A DNA stretch of 64,000 nt from contig NZ_JAPHNL010000068.1 of NCBI RefSeq assembly GCF_026274175.1, positions 1-64,000 on the forward strand. The letters run 5' to 3'. Position numbers and translations under genes: made by a program. Positions 53,135 through 62,334 of this stretch are shown here, piece by piece. The notes under the pieces are model-generated. The model searched no databases. It was not told the origin of the DNA and worked only from the letters and a program-made list of their open reading frames with translations. Each line of letters opens with the position of its first letter. Position 1 is the stretch's first letter. This DNA comes from Streptomyces beihaiensis. GTDB taxonomy: Bacteria > Actinomycetota > Actinomycetes > Streptomycetales > Streptomycetaceae.

Positions 53135-55948
53135 TTAGACCTGTTCTCGAAGCCCTTCGATTCCGGCCACTTCGGCCTCCACCTGGGCGAAGACCGGGTC
53201 ACCCGTCCTGAGCAGATACGCCTGCGCGTCCCCGACGTGGAAGTACATCCCGTGCAGCTCCAGTCGGCGCTCCCGCAACGCACGGGCCACCGACTCGTGC
53301 GCGCGCAGATGGTCCAACTGCTGTACGACGTTGGTCAGGCAGAGCTGCTCGACCGCGTCGGCGGGCGCCCGCCCGGCGAGTCGCACCCACCCCCGCCCCT
53401 CGACTGCCGTCCGCTCCAGACTCGGCACCCCGTGCCGCAGCCACCGCGCGAGCGGCGTGCGCGCCACGGACCCGACGTCGGAACCGGCACCGGACCCGGC
53501 GTCTGAACCGGCGCCGGAACCGGCCAGGAGCGCCTGCATGGCGCCGCAGCCGGAGTGTCCGCAGACGGTGATCGACTGCACCTCCAGTACGTCCACGGCG
53601 TACTCGATCGCCGCGGCCACCGAGTCGTCCCCGCTCTCCGAGCCGGGCGCGGGAACGAGGTTGCCCACATTGCGCACGACGAACAGGTCACCGGGACCGC
53701 TCGCCGTGATCATCGAGGTGACCACCCGCGAGTCGGCGCAGGTCAGGAACAGCTGCGTCGGCTTCTGCCCCTCCCGCGCCAGCCGCGCCAGCTCCCCGCG
53801 CACATGCGGCGCCGTGTCCCGCAGGAACGCGTTGATCCCGCGCGCGAGCTGCCCCTGCCCACCCCGCCCCGACTCGACCGCCCCGGGCGCAGCGCTCCCC
53901 GGCCGGCCGCATCGGTGATTCCACCACGGCGTCCAGGGGCGGCAGCAGGGGTGGGCGGACGCGGAGGCGGGGGTGGGTGTGGAGGTGGGTGTGAGTGTGG
54001 GCGTGGAGGTGGAGGTGGGCGTGGAGATGGAGGTGGAGGTGGGCGTGGATACGGGAGCGGGAGCGGGATTGGGGGTGGATGCGGATGCGGATGCGGACAT
54101 GGGCCCGGTCGTGGACCAGTCCAGCGTCGAGCCGGGCGAATCGGCTGCCGATACAGCCGCAGCCATCGGTACAGCCGGAGTCGTCGGCGCAGTCGCAGCC
54201 GCCGATACAGCCACGGCCTCCGCCATGCCCCCGGCCTCCGCCACGCCCCCCGCCTCCGCCATGCCCCTCGACGCCCCCGGGGCCACCGGTGACGCGGTTG
54301 CCACGGCGGGGTACGCCCCGGAGTGGGCAGGCGCGGAGCGCATCGCCCCCGCGTCGGCTGCGCCGGAGTGGACGGCCCCGGAGCGGGCAGCCCCCGAGTG
54401 GGCGGCCCCCCAGTGGACCGTCCCGGAGTGGGCCGACACGAGATCCTCCGCGATGGGCTCCTTCCCGCGGTTGCCCGCACGCCCCGCGATCTCGACTTCA
54501 CCTCCTTGTCCGGTGTGTGACTTCCGCCAGTCCTGCAACGCCTCGTACGCCGCATGGTCCATGTAGGAGCCGCTCAGCTCCACGACGCACCGCGCACCGT
54601 GCGGCACCTGGTGCAGTGTGCGGCTCAGCCGGGGGACCGCGAGGAAGGTCAACTGGCCGCGCACGCGCACGTGGTGGGCGCCGAGCTTGTCCTCCTCGTG
54701 CGTGATGCGGGTGTGCGCGAGGCGGTGCAGCGCGACGGCGACCGCGACCGCCACGCCGATCCCCACTCCTTCGAGCACGCCGAGCAGGACGACGCCGAGG
54801 ATCGTGGCCCCGTAGACCAGCACCTCACGGTGGCGGGTGACCGTGCGGATGTGGTGCAGGGACACCATCCGGATCCCGACCGCCATCACCAGGGCGGCGA
54901 GTGACGCGAGCGGGACCAGTTCCAGAACGGGGACCAGTAGCAACATGGCCGCTACTACCCAAACGCCGTGGAGGACCGCGGAGTTCCCGCTCTTCGCTCC
55001 CGCTTTCACATTGGCCGTGGAACGTACGACGACGCCCGCCACGGGCAGCCCGCCCAGCGCTCCGGAGACGACGTTCGCGGCGCCCTGGCTGAACAGCTCA
55101 CGGTTCAGGTCCGACCGGCACATTCGCGGCGGCAGATCGGGCCGCGCCGTGGCCAGCTTGTCCACGGCCACGGCTCCGAGCAGGGACTGCACGCTGCACA
55201 CCAGTGTGGTCGTCAGGACGGCGGCGGCGATGCCGAGCACGGGACCGTCCGGCAGCCCGGCCAGCGCGTGGCTGCTCCACGAGGGCAGGTTCACCACAGG
55301 CAGGCGCAGCCCGAACAGTGCGGTCGTCACCGTCGCTGTGGCCACCGCCACGAGCGCGGCGGGCAGCCGACGGGCGACCCGGCCCAGGCGGCCGGGCAGC
55401 CGCGGCCAGCTGGTGAGCACCGCCAGGGTGAGCGCGGCGGCCAGCAGCGCGCCCGGGTGGATACGGGTCAACTGGGCGGGCAGCGCCCGAAGGTTGGCGA
55501 GTACGGAGCTCTGCGGGGTGCCACCCAGGACGATGTGCAGTTGGGCGACGGCGATGGTGACACCGATGCCCGCCAGCATGCCGTGTACGACGGCAGGGCT
55601 GACGGCGAGCGCCGTACGTGCCACGCGTAGGCAGCTGAGCCCGATCTGGGCGAGTCCGGCGAGCACGGTGATGGCGCAGGTGGTGCGCCAGCCGTACCGA
55701 TGGATGAGCTCGGCGGTCACCACGGTCAATCCGGCGGCGGGGCCGCTGACCTGCAATGGGGCGCCGCCGATGGCGCCGGCGACGATCCCGCCGACGGCGG
55801 CGGCTACGAGCCCCGATTCCAGCGGCGCGCCGGTGGCCAGAGCGATACCGAGGGACAGGGGCAACGCGATCAGGAAGACCGCGACGGACGCGGACAGGTC
55901 CGCGCCCGAGAGGCGGGACAGGCGGTGGGGCGGTGCGCAGGCTGACAT
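53135..55948 (-). CDS. SulP transporter fused to beta-carbonic anhydrase
   Basis: This 937-residue fusion has a SulP membrane domain (about 12-415, 'LPLSLGIALATGAPLESGLV'), a STAS-like segment (about 430-500), a low-complexity linker (about 515-700; HSGA, AGGMAEAGG and TPTSTSTPT repeats) and a beta-carbonic anhydrase. The zinc-site motifs are 'CADSRVVTS' and 'CGHSGCGAM', so Cys, Asp, His and Cys are intact. The pairing suggests bicarbonate uptake linked to CO2/HCO3- conversion at the membrane. ATG 55948 starts right before the transporter domain. Confidence 0.93.
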   Translation of the reverse strand: MSACAPPHRLSRLSGADLSASVAVFLIALPLSLGIALATGAPLESGLVAAAVGGIVAGAIGGAPLQVSGPAAGLTVVTAELIHRYGWRTTCAITVLAGLAQIGLSCLRVARTALAVSPAVVHGMLAGIGVTIAVAQLHIVLGGTPQSSVLANLRALPAQLTRIHPGALLAAALTLAVLTSWPRLPGRLGRVARRLPAALVAVATATVTTALFGLRLPVVNLPSWSSHALAGLPDGPVLGIAAAVLTTTLVCSVQSLLGAVAVDKLATARPDLPPRMCRSDLNRELFSQGAANVVSGALGGLPVAGVVVRSTANVKAGAKSGNSAVLHGVWVVAAMLLLVPVLELVPLASLAALVMAVGIRMVSLHHIRTVTRHREVLVYGATILGVVLLGVLEGVGIGVAVAVAVALHRLAHTRITHEEDKLGAHHVRVRGQLTFLAVPRLSRTLHQVPHGARCVVELSGSYMDHAAYEALQDWRKSHTGQGGEVEIAGRAGNRGKEPIAEDLVSAHSGTVHWGAAHSGAARSGAVHSGAADAGAMRSAPAHSGAYPAVATASPVAPGASRGMAEAGGVAEAGGMAEAVAVSAAATAPTTPAVPMAAAVSAADSPGSTLDWSTTGPMSASASASTPNPAPAPVSTPTSTSISTPTSTSTPTLTPTSTPTPASASAHPCCRPWTPWWNHRCGRPGSAAPGAVESGRGGQGQLARGINAFLRDTAPHVRGELARLAREGQKPTQLFLTCADSRVVTSMITASGPGDLFVVRNVGNLVPAPGSESGDDSVAAAIEYAVDVLEVQSITVCGHSGCGAMQALLAGSGAGSDAGSGAGSDVGSVARTPLARWLRHGVPSLERTAVEGRGWVRLAGRAPADAVEQLCLTNVVQQLDHLRAHESVARALRERRLELHGMYFHVGDAQAYLLRTGDPVFAQVEAEVAGIEGLREQV

Positions 55949-56247
55949 GGTTCCCGTCTCCTCCGGGGGGCGGCACGGTCGCGGCACGTGGCGGCGGGAT
56001 GTATCAACTTTCGGTAAATGGATGGTAATGCAGAGTAAAGGATGTGACCGGATTATCGGGGCAAATGGTTCGCATTTTCACTCTGTGTAGTGAATGAGGG
56101 GTCCGGTCGGCTTGTCGTACAAATGGTGCGCGACTCTCGTGCGAGGTTGGCGGCGCCACCCGTACATCACGGGCATTTCGTGCATGACGCGCTTCCGGCG
56201 TATGCACCGTCCTGAACGCCGGCTCCAAGGAAGAAGGTGGGCGGAAG

Positions 56248-57522
56248 ATGGCCGCCACCAAGAAGATCGCCGCGGGCGTCGCCGCCGTCGCGGCCTGTGC
56301 CGCAGCCCTCGCCGGCTGCGCGAGCAATGACCACGCGCACGCGCGCGAGAAGGGCGCCCCCGGCCCGAAGAAAGCGGCCCCCGCCGCGCCCGGTTCGGTC
56401 AACCGGCTCATCGGTGACGGCTCGACCGCCTACACCGGCAGCCAGCCGCACCTGCCCACGCCCCACCGTCTGAGACCGGGGCAGAAACCGCCGCAGTTCG
56501 TGGTCTTCTCCTGGGACGGCGCGGGTGAGGACAGCCAGAAGCTGTTCTCCCACTACCGCAAGGTCGCCAAGGCGAACAACGCGACCATGACGTACTTCCT
56601 GAGCGGCGTGTACATGCTCCCGAAGAGCAAGGCGAAGCTCTACCACGCACCTCAGCACGCGGCGGGCCAGTCGGACATCGGCTTCAACGGCATCGAGGGG
56701 ATCAGGAACACCGCCGAACAGGTGCGCGGCGCCTGGCTCGACGGAAACGAGATCGGCACCCACTTCAACGGACACTTCTGCGGCAAGTACGGCGGGGTCG
56801 GCCAGTGGTCGGTGGCCGAGTGGAAGAGCGAGATCCGGCAGGCCAAGTCCTTCGTCAAGTCGTGGAAGACCAACGCGGGCCTGAAGAACATGCCGCCCCT
56901 GCCCTTCGACTACGACAAGGAGCTCATCGGCGCCCGCACCCCCTGCCTCGAGGGCCGGAAGAACTTCATGCGCGCCGCCCGCCAACTCGGCTTCCGCTAC
57001 GACACCAGCGGCGTCGACGACCAGGTGTGGCCCAAGAAGAAACACGGTCTGTGGGACCTGTCGATGCAGCTGGTCCCCTTCAAGGGCCACTCCTACGAAC
57101 AGCTCACCATGGACTACAACTTCATGATCAACCAGTCCGGAAAGTCGACCCAGGGCGACCCCGGCATGCGGGAGTACTGGGGCGACCAGATGCGGGACAG
57201 CCTGCTCGCGGGCTTCAACCGTGCCTACAAGGGCAACCGGGCACCGCTGATCATCGGCAACCACTTCGAGTCCTGGAACGGCGGCACGTACATCCGGGCC
57301 CTCGACGAGACGATCCACACGGTGTGCAACAAGCCCGAGGTGCGCTGCGTCTCGTTCCGGCAACTCGCCGACTGGCTCGACGCGCAGGACCCGCGGACGC
57401 TGAAGAAACTCACCACGCTCGGTGTCGGCCAGGCGCCCAAGCAGGGCTGGGCGTCCTTCCTCGACGGCAAGAAGGCCCCGGCCCCCAAGGGCGCGGCGGG
57501 CGCACCGGCCACCAGGTCGTGA
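56248..57522 (+). CDS. Lipoprotein with polysaccharide-deacetylase-like domain
   Basis: This 424-residue exported lipoprotein has a lipobox LAGC at residues 21-24 and a NodB-type deacetylase fold (about 85-385). The motif 'VVFSWDGAGEDSQ' carries the catalytic Asp, and 'NEIGTHFNGHFCG' carries the paired His residues. It probably acts on cell-surface glycans. The start ATG 56248 follows GAAGG and GGAAG. Confidence 0.88.
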   Translation: MAATKKIAAGVAAVAACAAALAGCASNDHAHAREKGAPGPKKAAPAAPGSVNRLIGDGSTAYTGSQPHLPTPHRLRPGQKPPQFVVFSWDGAGEDSQKLFSHYRKVAKANNATMTYFLSGVYMLPKSKAKLYHAPQHAAGQSDIGFNGIEGIRNTAEQVRGAWLDGNEIGTHFNGHFCGKYGGVGQWSVAEWKSEIRQAKSFVKSWKTNAGLKNMPPLPFDYDKELIGARTPCLEGRKNFMRAARQLGFRYDTSGVDDQVWPKKKHGLWDLSMQLVPFKGHSYEQLTMDYNFMINQSGKSTQGDPGMREYWGDQMRDSLLAGFNRAYKGNRAPLIIGNHFESWNGGTYIRALDETIHTVCNKPEVRCVSFRQLADWLDAQDPRTLKKLTTLGVGQAPKQGWASFLDGKKAPAPKGAAGAPATRS

Positions 57523-57535
57523 GAAGCGGCCGCCC

Positions 57536-58516
57536 TCAGGCGGTCGCGGCGACGCTCTCCTGCAGCACGTAGCCGGGGTCGACCTGGGCCTCCAGGTCGG
57601 CTCCGGTCCTCGCGTTCCCCCAACTCTGGGCGTTCTTCAGGTGGAAGTGGACCATCTGGCGCGTGTACCGCTCCCAGTCGCGGCGCTCGTACGTCGCGTC
57701 GGCGGCGTCCTGAAGCGCCTGCAGGGAAGCCCTGTTGGGCGCCTCCAGGAGGTCGAAGCGCGGCGGGCGCCCCTTCTCCATGGCACGCACCCAGTCCGAG
57801 TGCCCGACCGTCACGAGCAGGTCGTCGCCGACCTCGGCGCGCAGGTAGTCGAGGTCGTCGCTGTCCCGCACCTTGTTGCCCACGACCTTCAGGGCGATGC
57901 CGAAGTCGCGTGCGTACTCCTTGTACTGGCGGTAGACGGAGACCCCCTTCCGGGTCGGCTCGGCGACGAGGAACGTGATGTCGAAGCGGGTGAACATGCC
58001 CGAGGCGAAGGAGTCGGAGCCCGCGGTCATGTCGACCACCACGTACTCGTCGCGGCCGTCGACGAGGTGGTTCAGGCACAGCTCCACCGCTCCGGTCTTG
58101 GAGTGGTAGCAGGCGACACCGAGGTCGGCCTCGGTGAACGGGCCGGTGACCATCAAACGCACGGCGGCGCCGTCGAGTTCCACGGGGCGGGCGCAGGCGT
58201 CGTAGACCGGGTTGTTCTCCCGTACACGCAGCAGGCGCGAGCCCTCACCCGGCGGCGTCGTCTTGATCATCGTGTCCGCCGAGGCGATGCGGGAGTTGGA
58301 GCCGCGCAGATAGTCCTTGATCAGCGGCAGCCGTGCCCCCATGGCGGGCAGCCTGGCTGCGGCCTCCTCGGTGAGGCCGAGCGCCGGCCCGAGGTGCTGG
58401 TTGATGTCGGCGTCCACGGCGATGACGGGAGCGCCCGTGGCGGCGAGGTGACGGATGAAGAGCGAGGACAGCGTGGTCTTGCCGCTGCCGCCCTTGCCCA
58501 CGAAAGCGATCTTCAT
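57536..58516 (-). CDS. CooC/MinD-like P-loop ATPase
   Basis: This 326-residue cytoplasmic ATPase has the deviant Walker A 'VGKGGSGKTTLSSLFIRHLA', 'VIAVDADINQHL' and 'VVVDMTAGSDSFASGM'. It resembles CooC-type maturation ATPases and the 'ATP/GTP-binding proteins' of Streptomyces. Partner unknown. ATG 58516 starts right at the P-loop strand; divergent from the Fic-like gene. Confidence 0.88.
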   Translation of the reverse strand: MKIAFVGKGGSGKTTLSSLFIRHLAATGAPVIAVDADINQHLGPALGLTEEAAARLPAMGARLPLIKDYLRGSNSRIASADTMIKTTPPGEGSRLLRVRENNPVYDACARPVELDGAAVRLMVTGPFTEADLGVACYHSKTGAVELCLNHLVDGRDEYVVVDMTAGSDSFASGMFTRFDITFLVAEPTRKGVSVYRQYKEYARDFGIALKVVGNKVRDSDDLDYLRAEVGDDLLVTVGHSDWVRAMEKGRPPRFDLLEAPNRASLQALQDAADATYERRDWERYTRQMVHFHLKNAQSWGNARTGADLEAQVDPGYVLQESVAATA

Positions 58517-58617
58517 GTTCACGAAGAGTAGTGGCACTGTCGCGTTGAGTGTCCTCCTTGCGTGAAGAAGACCACTCCTTCGTGGGGCGGCGCCCGCGGG
58601 CCCGTACTGTCGTACTC

Positions 58618-59439
58618 ATGAGTACGACTGACCCACTCGCCGCCCTGGCCGGCCTGCCGGGCGTGGCCGACTCCGTGGACTCCGTGCGCAAGGCCGTCGA
58701 CCGGGTCTACGGACACCGGGTCATGCGGCGCCGCAGCAACGAGGTCACCTCCGAGGCCGCGCTGCGCGGAGCGCGCGGCAGCGCCGCGCTGGCCGGTGCC
58801 GACTGGGCGCTCGAGGAAGTGCGCAGGCGCACCGACTTCAGTGGCGCCGGCGGCGACACCGACGCGCGCACCGTCGGCGCCGCGCTGCGGCTGACCGCGG
58901 AGGCGGGCCAGCTGCTCTCCATCTGGCGACAGTCCCCGCTGCGCGTCCTCGCCCGCCTGCACCTGGTCGCGGCCGCCGACAAGGGGGACACCGTCGGCCG
59001 CCCGCGCACTCAGGGCGAGCCGGTCGACGAGCCGCTCATCGAGCTTCCGCTGCCCGATGCCGAGGAGGTGGCGGGCCGGCTCGACGGGCTCGCGCAGCTC
59101 ATCATCGCCGGAGGATCGGCTCCGGCTCTGGTGAGCGCCGCGGTGGTCCATGGTGAACTGCTCGCGCTGCGCCCCTTCGGCTCGCACAACGGTCTGGTCG
59201 CGCGCGCGGCAGAGCGTGTCGTCCTGGTCGGCAGCGGCCTGGACCCGAAGTCGATCTGCCCCGCCGAGGTCGGTTACGCGGAGCTGGGGCGGGCGGCGTA
59301 CGTGGCCGCGCTGGAGGGCTACGTCTCCGGCACCCCCGAAGGGGTCGCGGCCTGGATCGCCCACTGCGGCAAAGCGGTTGAACTGGGCGTCAGGGAGTCG
59401 ACCGCGGTCTGCGAGGCGCTGCAGCGGGGCGCCGCGTAA
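58618..59439 (+). CDS. Fic-like protein with degenerate active-site motif
   Basis: This 273-residue helical protein has a segment 'LLALRPFGSHNGLVARAAER' at about 180-199 that aligns with the Fic motif HPFxxGNGRxxR but lacks the catalytic His and has SHNG in place of (D/E)GNG. It is usually annotated as an oxidoreductase or Fic-family protein in Streptomyces. AMP transfer by the usual mechanism seems unlikely. ATG 58618 is the chosen start; the frame is open upstream to 58549. Confidence 0.75.
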   Translation: MSTTDPLAALAGLPGVADSVDSVRKAVDRVYGHRVMRRRSNEVTSEAALRGARGSAALAGADWALEEVRRRTDFSGAGGDTDARTVGAALRLTAEAGQLLSIWRQSPLRVLARLHLVAAADKGDTVGRPRTQGEPVDEPLIELPLPDAEEVAGRLDGLAQLIIAGGSAPALVSAAVVHGELLALRPFGSHNGLVARAAERVVLVGSGLDPKSICPAEVGYAELGRAAYVAALEGYVSGTPEGVAAWIAHCGKAVELGVRESTAVCEALQRGAA

Positions 59440-59807
59440 AAGTCGCGTAAGAAAGCAAGGTTTGTGGGCGCGGAAAGGGCCCGGAACAGGGTTGCGGCGG
59501 TACGAATTCTCGTACCGCCGCTGGCATGGCCGCCGGGTTACCAAGCGTCCTCGATATGTGTTGCCCATCAGGTCGGGAACTTTGCCCGTCACCTGGTGCG
59601 GCTGGCCCGTAATCGACGGGTCGACGTCGCGTGGGTGCCCGGTGTTCATGCTTCGGTCCGTGGGGCCTTGCTGCTTGACAGGTAATCCTCTCGGATGTCC
59701 TTGGTCTCGCGGGCCGTTGACTCCTTTGTACTCCACCCCGGGGGGAAGGGAAAGTCCTGGCCTCACTTCTTTACTTTTGGGTTCAAACAGGGGTAAAGCG
59801 GACGGGC
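59440..59807. other. Intergenic stretch between convergent genes
   Basis: No gene is seen. It contains the terminator at 59495-59520 and an AT-richer, G-run-containing part (about 59730-59800). The 368-base gap is long for convergent core genes. Confidence 0.45.
59495..59520. terminator. Hairpin terminator downstream of the Fic-like gene
   Basis: CGGCGGTACGA (59495-59505) and TCGTACCGCCG (59510-59520) form a perfect 11-bp stem with loop ATTC. Confidence 0.85.
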
Positions 59808-60647
59808 TTATCGGGGCGCCGTGAGAGTGCGGCGCCGATTCGCGTACCAGACCAGTCCCGCGGTGGCCGCCGCGGCGCCGACGGCGGCCGCCGCGACGAG
59901 GGCCGGACGCGACGACGCGCCGAGATTCGGCAGCCTCTGCTTGAGCCGAACCGGCTTGTGGAAGTCGAGAATCGGCCACCCGCGCGCGAGTGCCTCGCGG
60001 CGCAGTGCCCGGTCCGGATTGACCGCGTGGGGGTGACCGACCGCGCCGAGCATCGGCAGATCCGTCGCGGAGTCGCTGTACGCGTAACACCGCGCGAGGT
60101 CGTAGCCCTCGCTGCGGGCCACCTCCTCGACCGCCTCCGCCTTGGTGGGTCCGTACGCGTAGTACTCCACCTCGCCCGTGAAGCATCCGTCGTCCCCGAC
60201 GACCATGCGTGTCGCCACCACCCGGTCCGCGCCCAGGAGTTCACCGATCGGTTCGACGACCTCCGCGCCGGAGGTGGAGACGATCACGACGTCGCGCCCC
60301 GCGGCGTGGTGCTCCTCGATGAGGGAGGCCGCCTCGTCGTAGATGATCGGATCGATCAGGTCGTGGAGGGTCTCGGCGACGATCTCCTTCACCTGCTGCA
60401 CGTTCCACCCGCGGCACAGGGACGACAGGTAGGTGCGCATCCGCTCCATCTGGTCGTGGTCGGCGCCGCCGGCCAGGAAGACGAACTGTGTGTACGCGGT
60501 ACGCAGCACGGCCCTGCGGTTGATCAGCCCGCCTTGATAGAACGACTTGCTGAAGGTGAGCGTGCTCGACTTTGCGATGACCGTCTTGTCCAGGTCGAAG
60601 AACGCGGCTGTGCGGGGCAACGAGTGGGTTTCCACGCCCTTGAGCAT
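59808..60647 (-). CDS. HAD-IB family hydrolase (SerB-like), membrane-anchored tail
   Basis: This 279-residue phosphatase of the HAD superfamily has motif I 'AAFFDLDKTVIAKSS', motif II 'VIVSTSG' and motif IV 'CYAYSDSATDLPML'. One C-terminal hydrophobic helix (about 250-270) suggests membrane attachment. The family often acts on phosphoserine or phospholipid head groups. I chose ATG 60647 because it starts just before motif I; the open frame extends to 60722. Confidence 0.9.
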   Translation of the reverse strand: MLKGVETHSLPRTAAFFDLDKTVIAKSSTLTFSKSFYQGGLINRRAVLRTAYTQFVFLAGGADHDQMERMRTYLSSLCRGWNVQQVKEIVAETLHDLIDPIIYDEAASLIEEHHAAGRDVVIVSTSGAEVVEPIGELLGADRVVATRMVVGDDGCFTGEVEYYAYGPTKAEAVEEVARSEGYDLARCYAYSDSATDLPMLGAVGHPHAVNPDRALRREALARGWPILDFHKPVRLKQRLPNLGASSRPALVAAAAVGAAAATAGLVWYANRRRTLTAPR

Positions 60648-61215
60648 AGGCGCCCACCATTCGGCGTAAGCTGGGCGCGTGGGTTTGCCTGAGAAGGCTC
60701 TCGGGTACACCATGGAAGTCACGGATCGTTCGCGACCGTGCTAACCCGGTCTGGCTCCTCCCCCCCCCGAGTCGGACTGTGGAAGACGACCCCCGCTCTC
60801 CCCCCCGGCGGGGGTCGTCGCATGTCCGGGCCCGTTTTCGGTCCTCATTCTGATGCCGCCACCTTGTGCGCCCGCCCGGGTACTCGCGCGACGGCTCACC
60901 CGCCGACGGTTACTGCTCGTAACCGTTGGGATGCGGTGCGGAGGCTTTGATGTGGAGTTCGAAGCGTCACTTGTTCGGGTGATCGAGATATTCACATGTT
61001 GAGCTGCATCCACAGTTATTGACCAAGATCCACACGATTTCAGGGATCGCCGCACAGTGATTCCGCACGCGAAGTCCGGGCCGGTGTCCGTCACCGGGCT
61101 CGTTTTGACCGGGCCGTGACGGGCTCGCGCCATTCGGCGCCCTTCACCGGTGACTTCGCGGCGGACCGGAACCGCCCGGCGGGGCGGGGCACGCGCGACG
61201 AAGGGGGACTGGATC
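60648..61215. promoter_or_regulatory. Divergent upstream region of the HAD and Tad/ssd genes
   Basis: No gene is seen in these 568 bases. The region holds a run of nine C (about 60759-60768), the strong hairpin at 60785-60819 and an AT-rich segment (about 60950-61060; 'TTATTGACCAAGATCC') likely to hold the ssd/tad promoter. Confidence 0.5.
60785..60819 (+). terminator. Strong hairpin in the upstream region of the tad cluster
   Basis: GACGACCCCCGC (60785-60796) and GCGGGGGTCGTC (60808-60819) form a 12-bp stem with an 11-base loop. It lies about 400 bases upstream of the ssd gene and may end an upstream + strand transcript or act as an attenuator. Confidence 0.7.
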
Positions 61216-62334
61216 GTGACAGAGGTCATGACGTGTGACACGAGGGGCGTGCGGCGAGCGCCGCTCATCGTGACGGAGGACGTGGAGCTGCTGGACGACC
61301 TGCTGCGGCTGTGCGCCGCGGCAGGCGTCCGGCCGGACGTCGGACACGGGCCACCAGAGGGCAGAGGCGTCTGGGAGTCGGCGCCGCTCGTCCTGGTCGG
61401 TGACGACGCCGCGCGGCGGCTGCGAGGGGTGCCGCGGCGCCGCGCAGTCGTGCTGGTCGGCCGGGACCAGGACGATTCCGGCGTGTGGCAGCGGGCCGTG
61501 GAGATCGGCGCTGAGCATGTGCTGATGCTCCCGGACGGTGAGCAATGGCTCATGGACCGGATCGCCGACATCGCCGAAGGCGTGGGGCGGCCCGCTCTCA
61601 CCGTCGGCGTGCTCGGCGGCCGGGGCGGAGCCGGAGCCTCGACGCTGGCCTGCGCGCTCGCCCTGGCATCCGCGCGGGCGGGACGGCGCACACTCCTCGT
61701 CGACGCCGACCCGCTCGGCGGCGGGCTCGATGTGCTGCTCGGCTGCGAGACGACGGACGGGCTGCGCTGGCCGGCCTTCGCCCACTCCCGCGGCCGGGTC
61801 GGCGGCGCCGCACTGGAGGAGTCGCTGCCCCGACTGCACGACCTGCGGGTACTCAGCTGGGACCGCGGCGATCTGGCGGCGGTTCCGCCGGAAGCCGTCC
61901 GGGCGGTGCTCGCCGCCGGGCGGCGCAGAGGCGGGGTGGTCGTCGTCGACCTGCCGCGCAGGGTCGACGACGGATCCGTCGAGGCGCTCACCCAGCTCGA
62001 CCTGGGACTGCTGGTCGTGCCCCCGGATGTGCGGGCCGTCGCGGCGGCCCGCCGGGTGGCTGACGCGGTCGGCATGGTCCTCCCCGATCTGCGGGTCCTC
62101 ACCGGTCCCGTACGGGGGCCGGGCGCCCTGCCGGCGGACGAGGTGGCGCGGCTGCTCGGGCTGCCACTCGCCGGTGAGCTGCCGCTGGACGACCAAAGCG
62201 TCCTGACACGCGCGGCAGCGGCCGGTCATAGGGGATCGGCCAAGGACCCCGCCGCCGCGGACGGACCGCTGGGACGGTTCTGCGCGGCGTTCTGGGAGCG
62301 CATGCCCGCCACGACGGAATGCGGTGACGTATGA
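61216..62334 (+). CDS. ssd: Septum-site-determining/CpaE-like ATPase of the Tad cluster
   Basis: This 372-residue protein has an N-terminal pseudo-receiver domain (about 1-115) and a MinD/CpaE-type ATPase domain with deviant Walker A 'LGGRGGAGASTLACALAL' and 'LLVDADPLGGGLDVLLGC'. The P-loop Lys is replaced (GGAGAST), as in CpaE/Ssd proteins. It probably places the Tad secretion apparatus or affects septation. GTG 61216 follows AAGGGGG; the stop overlaps the next start. Confidence 0.88.
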   Translation: MTEVMTCDTRGVRRAPLIVTEDVELLDDLLRLCAAAGVRPDVGHGPPEGRGVWESAPLVLVGDDAARRLRGVPRRRAVVLVGRDQDDSGVWQRAVEIGAEHVLMLPDGEQWLMDRIADIAEGVGRPALTVGVLGGRGGAGASTLACALALASARAGRRTLLVDADPLGGGLDVLLGCETTDGLRWPAFAHSRGRVGGAALEESLPRLHDLRVLSWDRGDLAAVPPEAVRAVLAAGRRRGGVVVVDLPRRVDDGSVEALTQLDLGLLVVPPDVRAVAAARRVADAVGMVLPDLRVLTGPVRGPGALPADEVARLLGLPLAGELPLDDQSVLTRAAAAGHRGSAKDPAAADGPLGRFCAAFWERMPATTECGDV

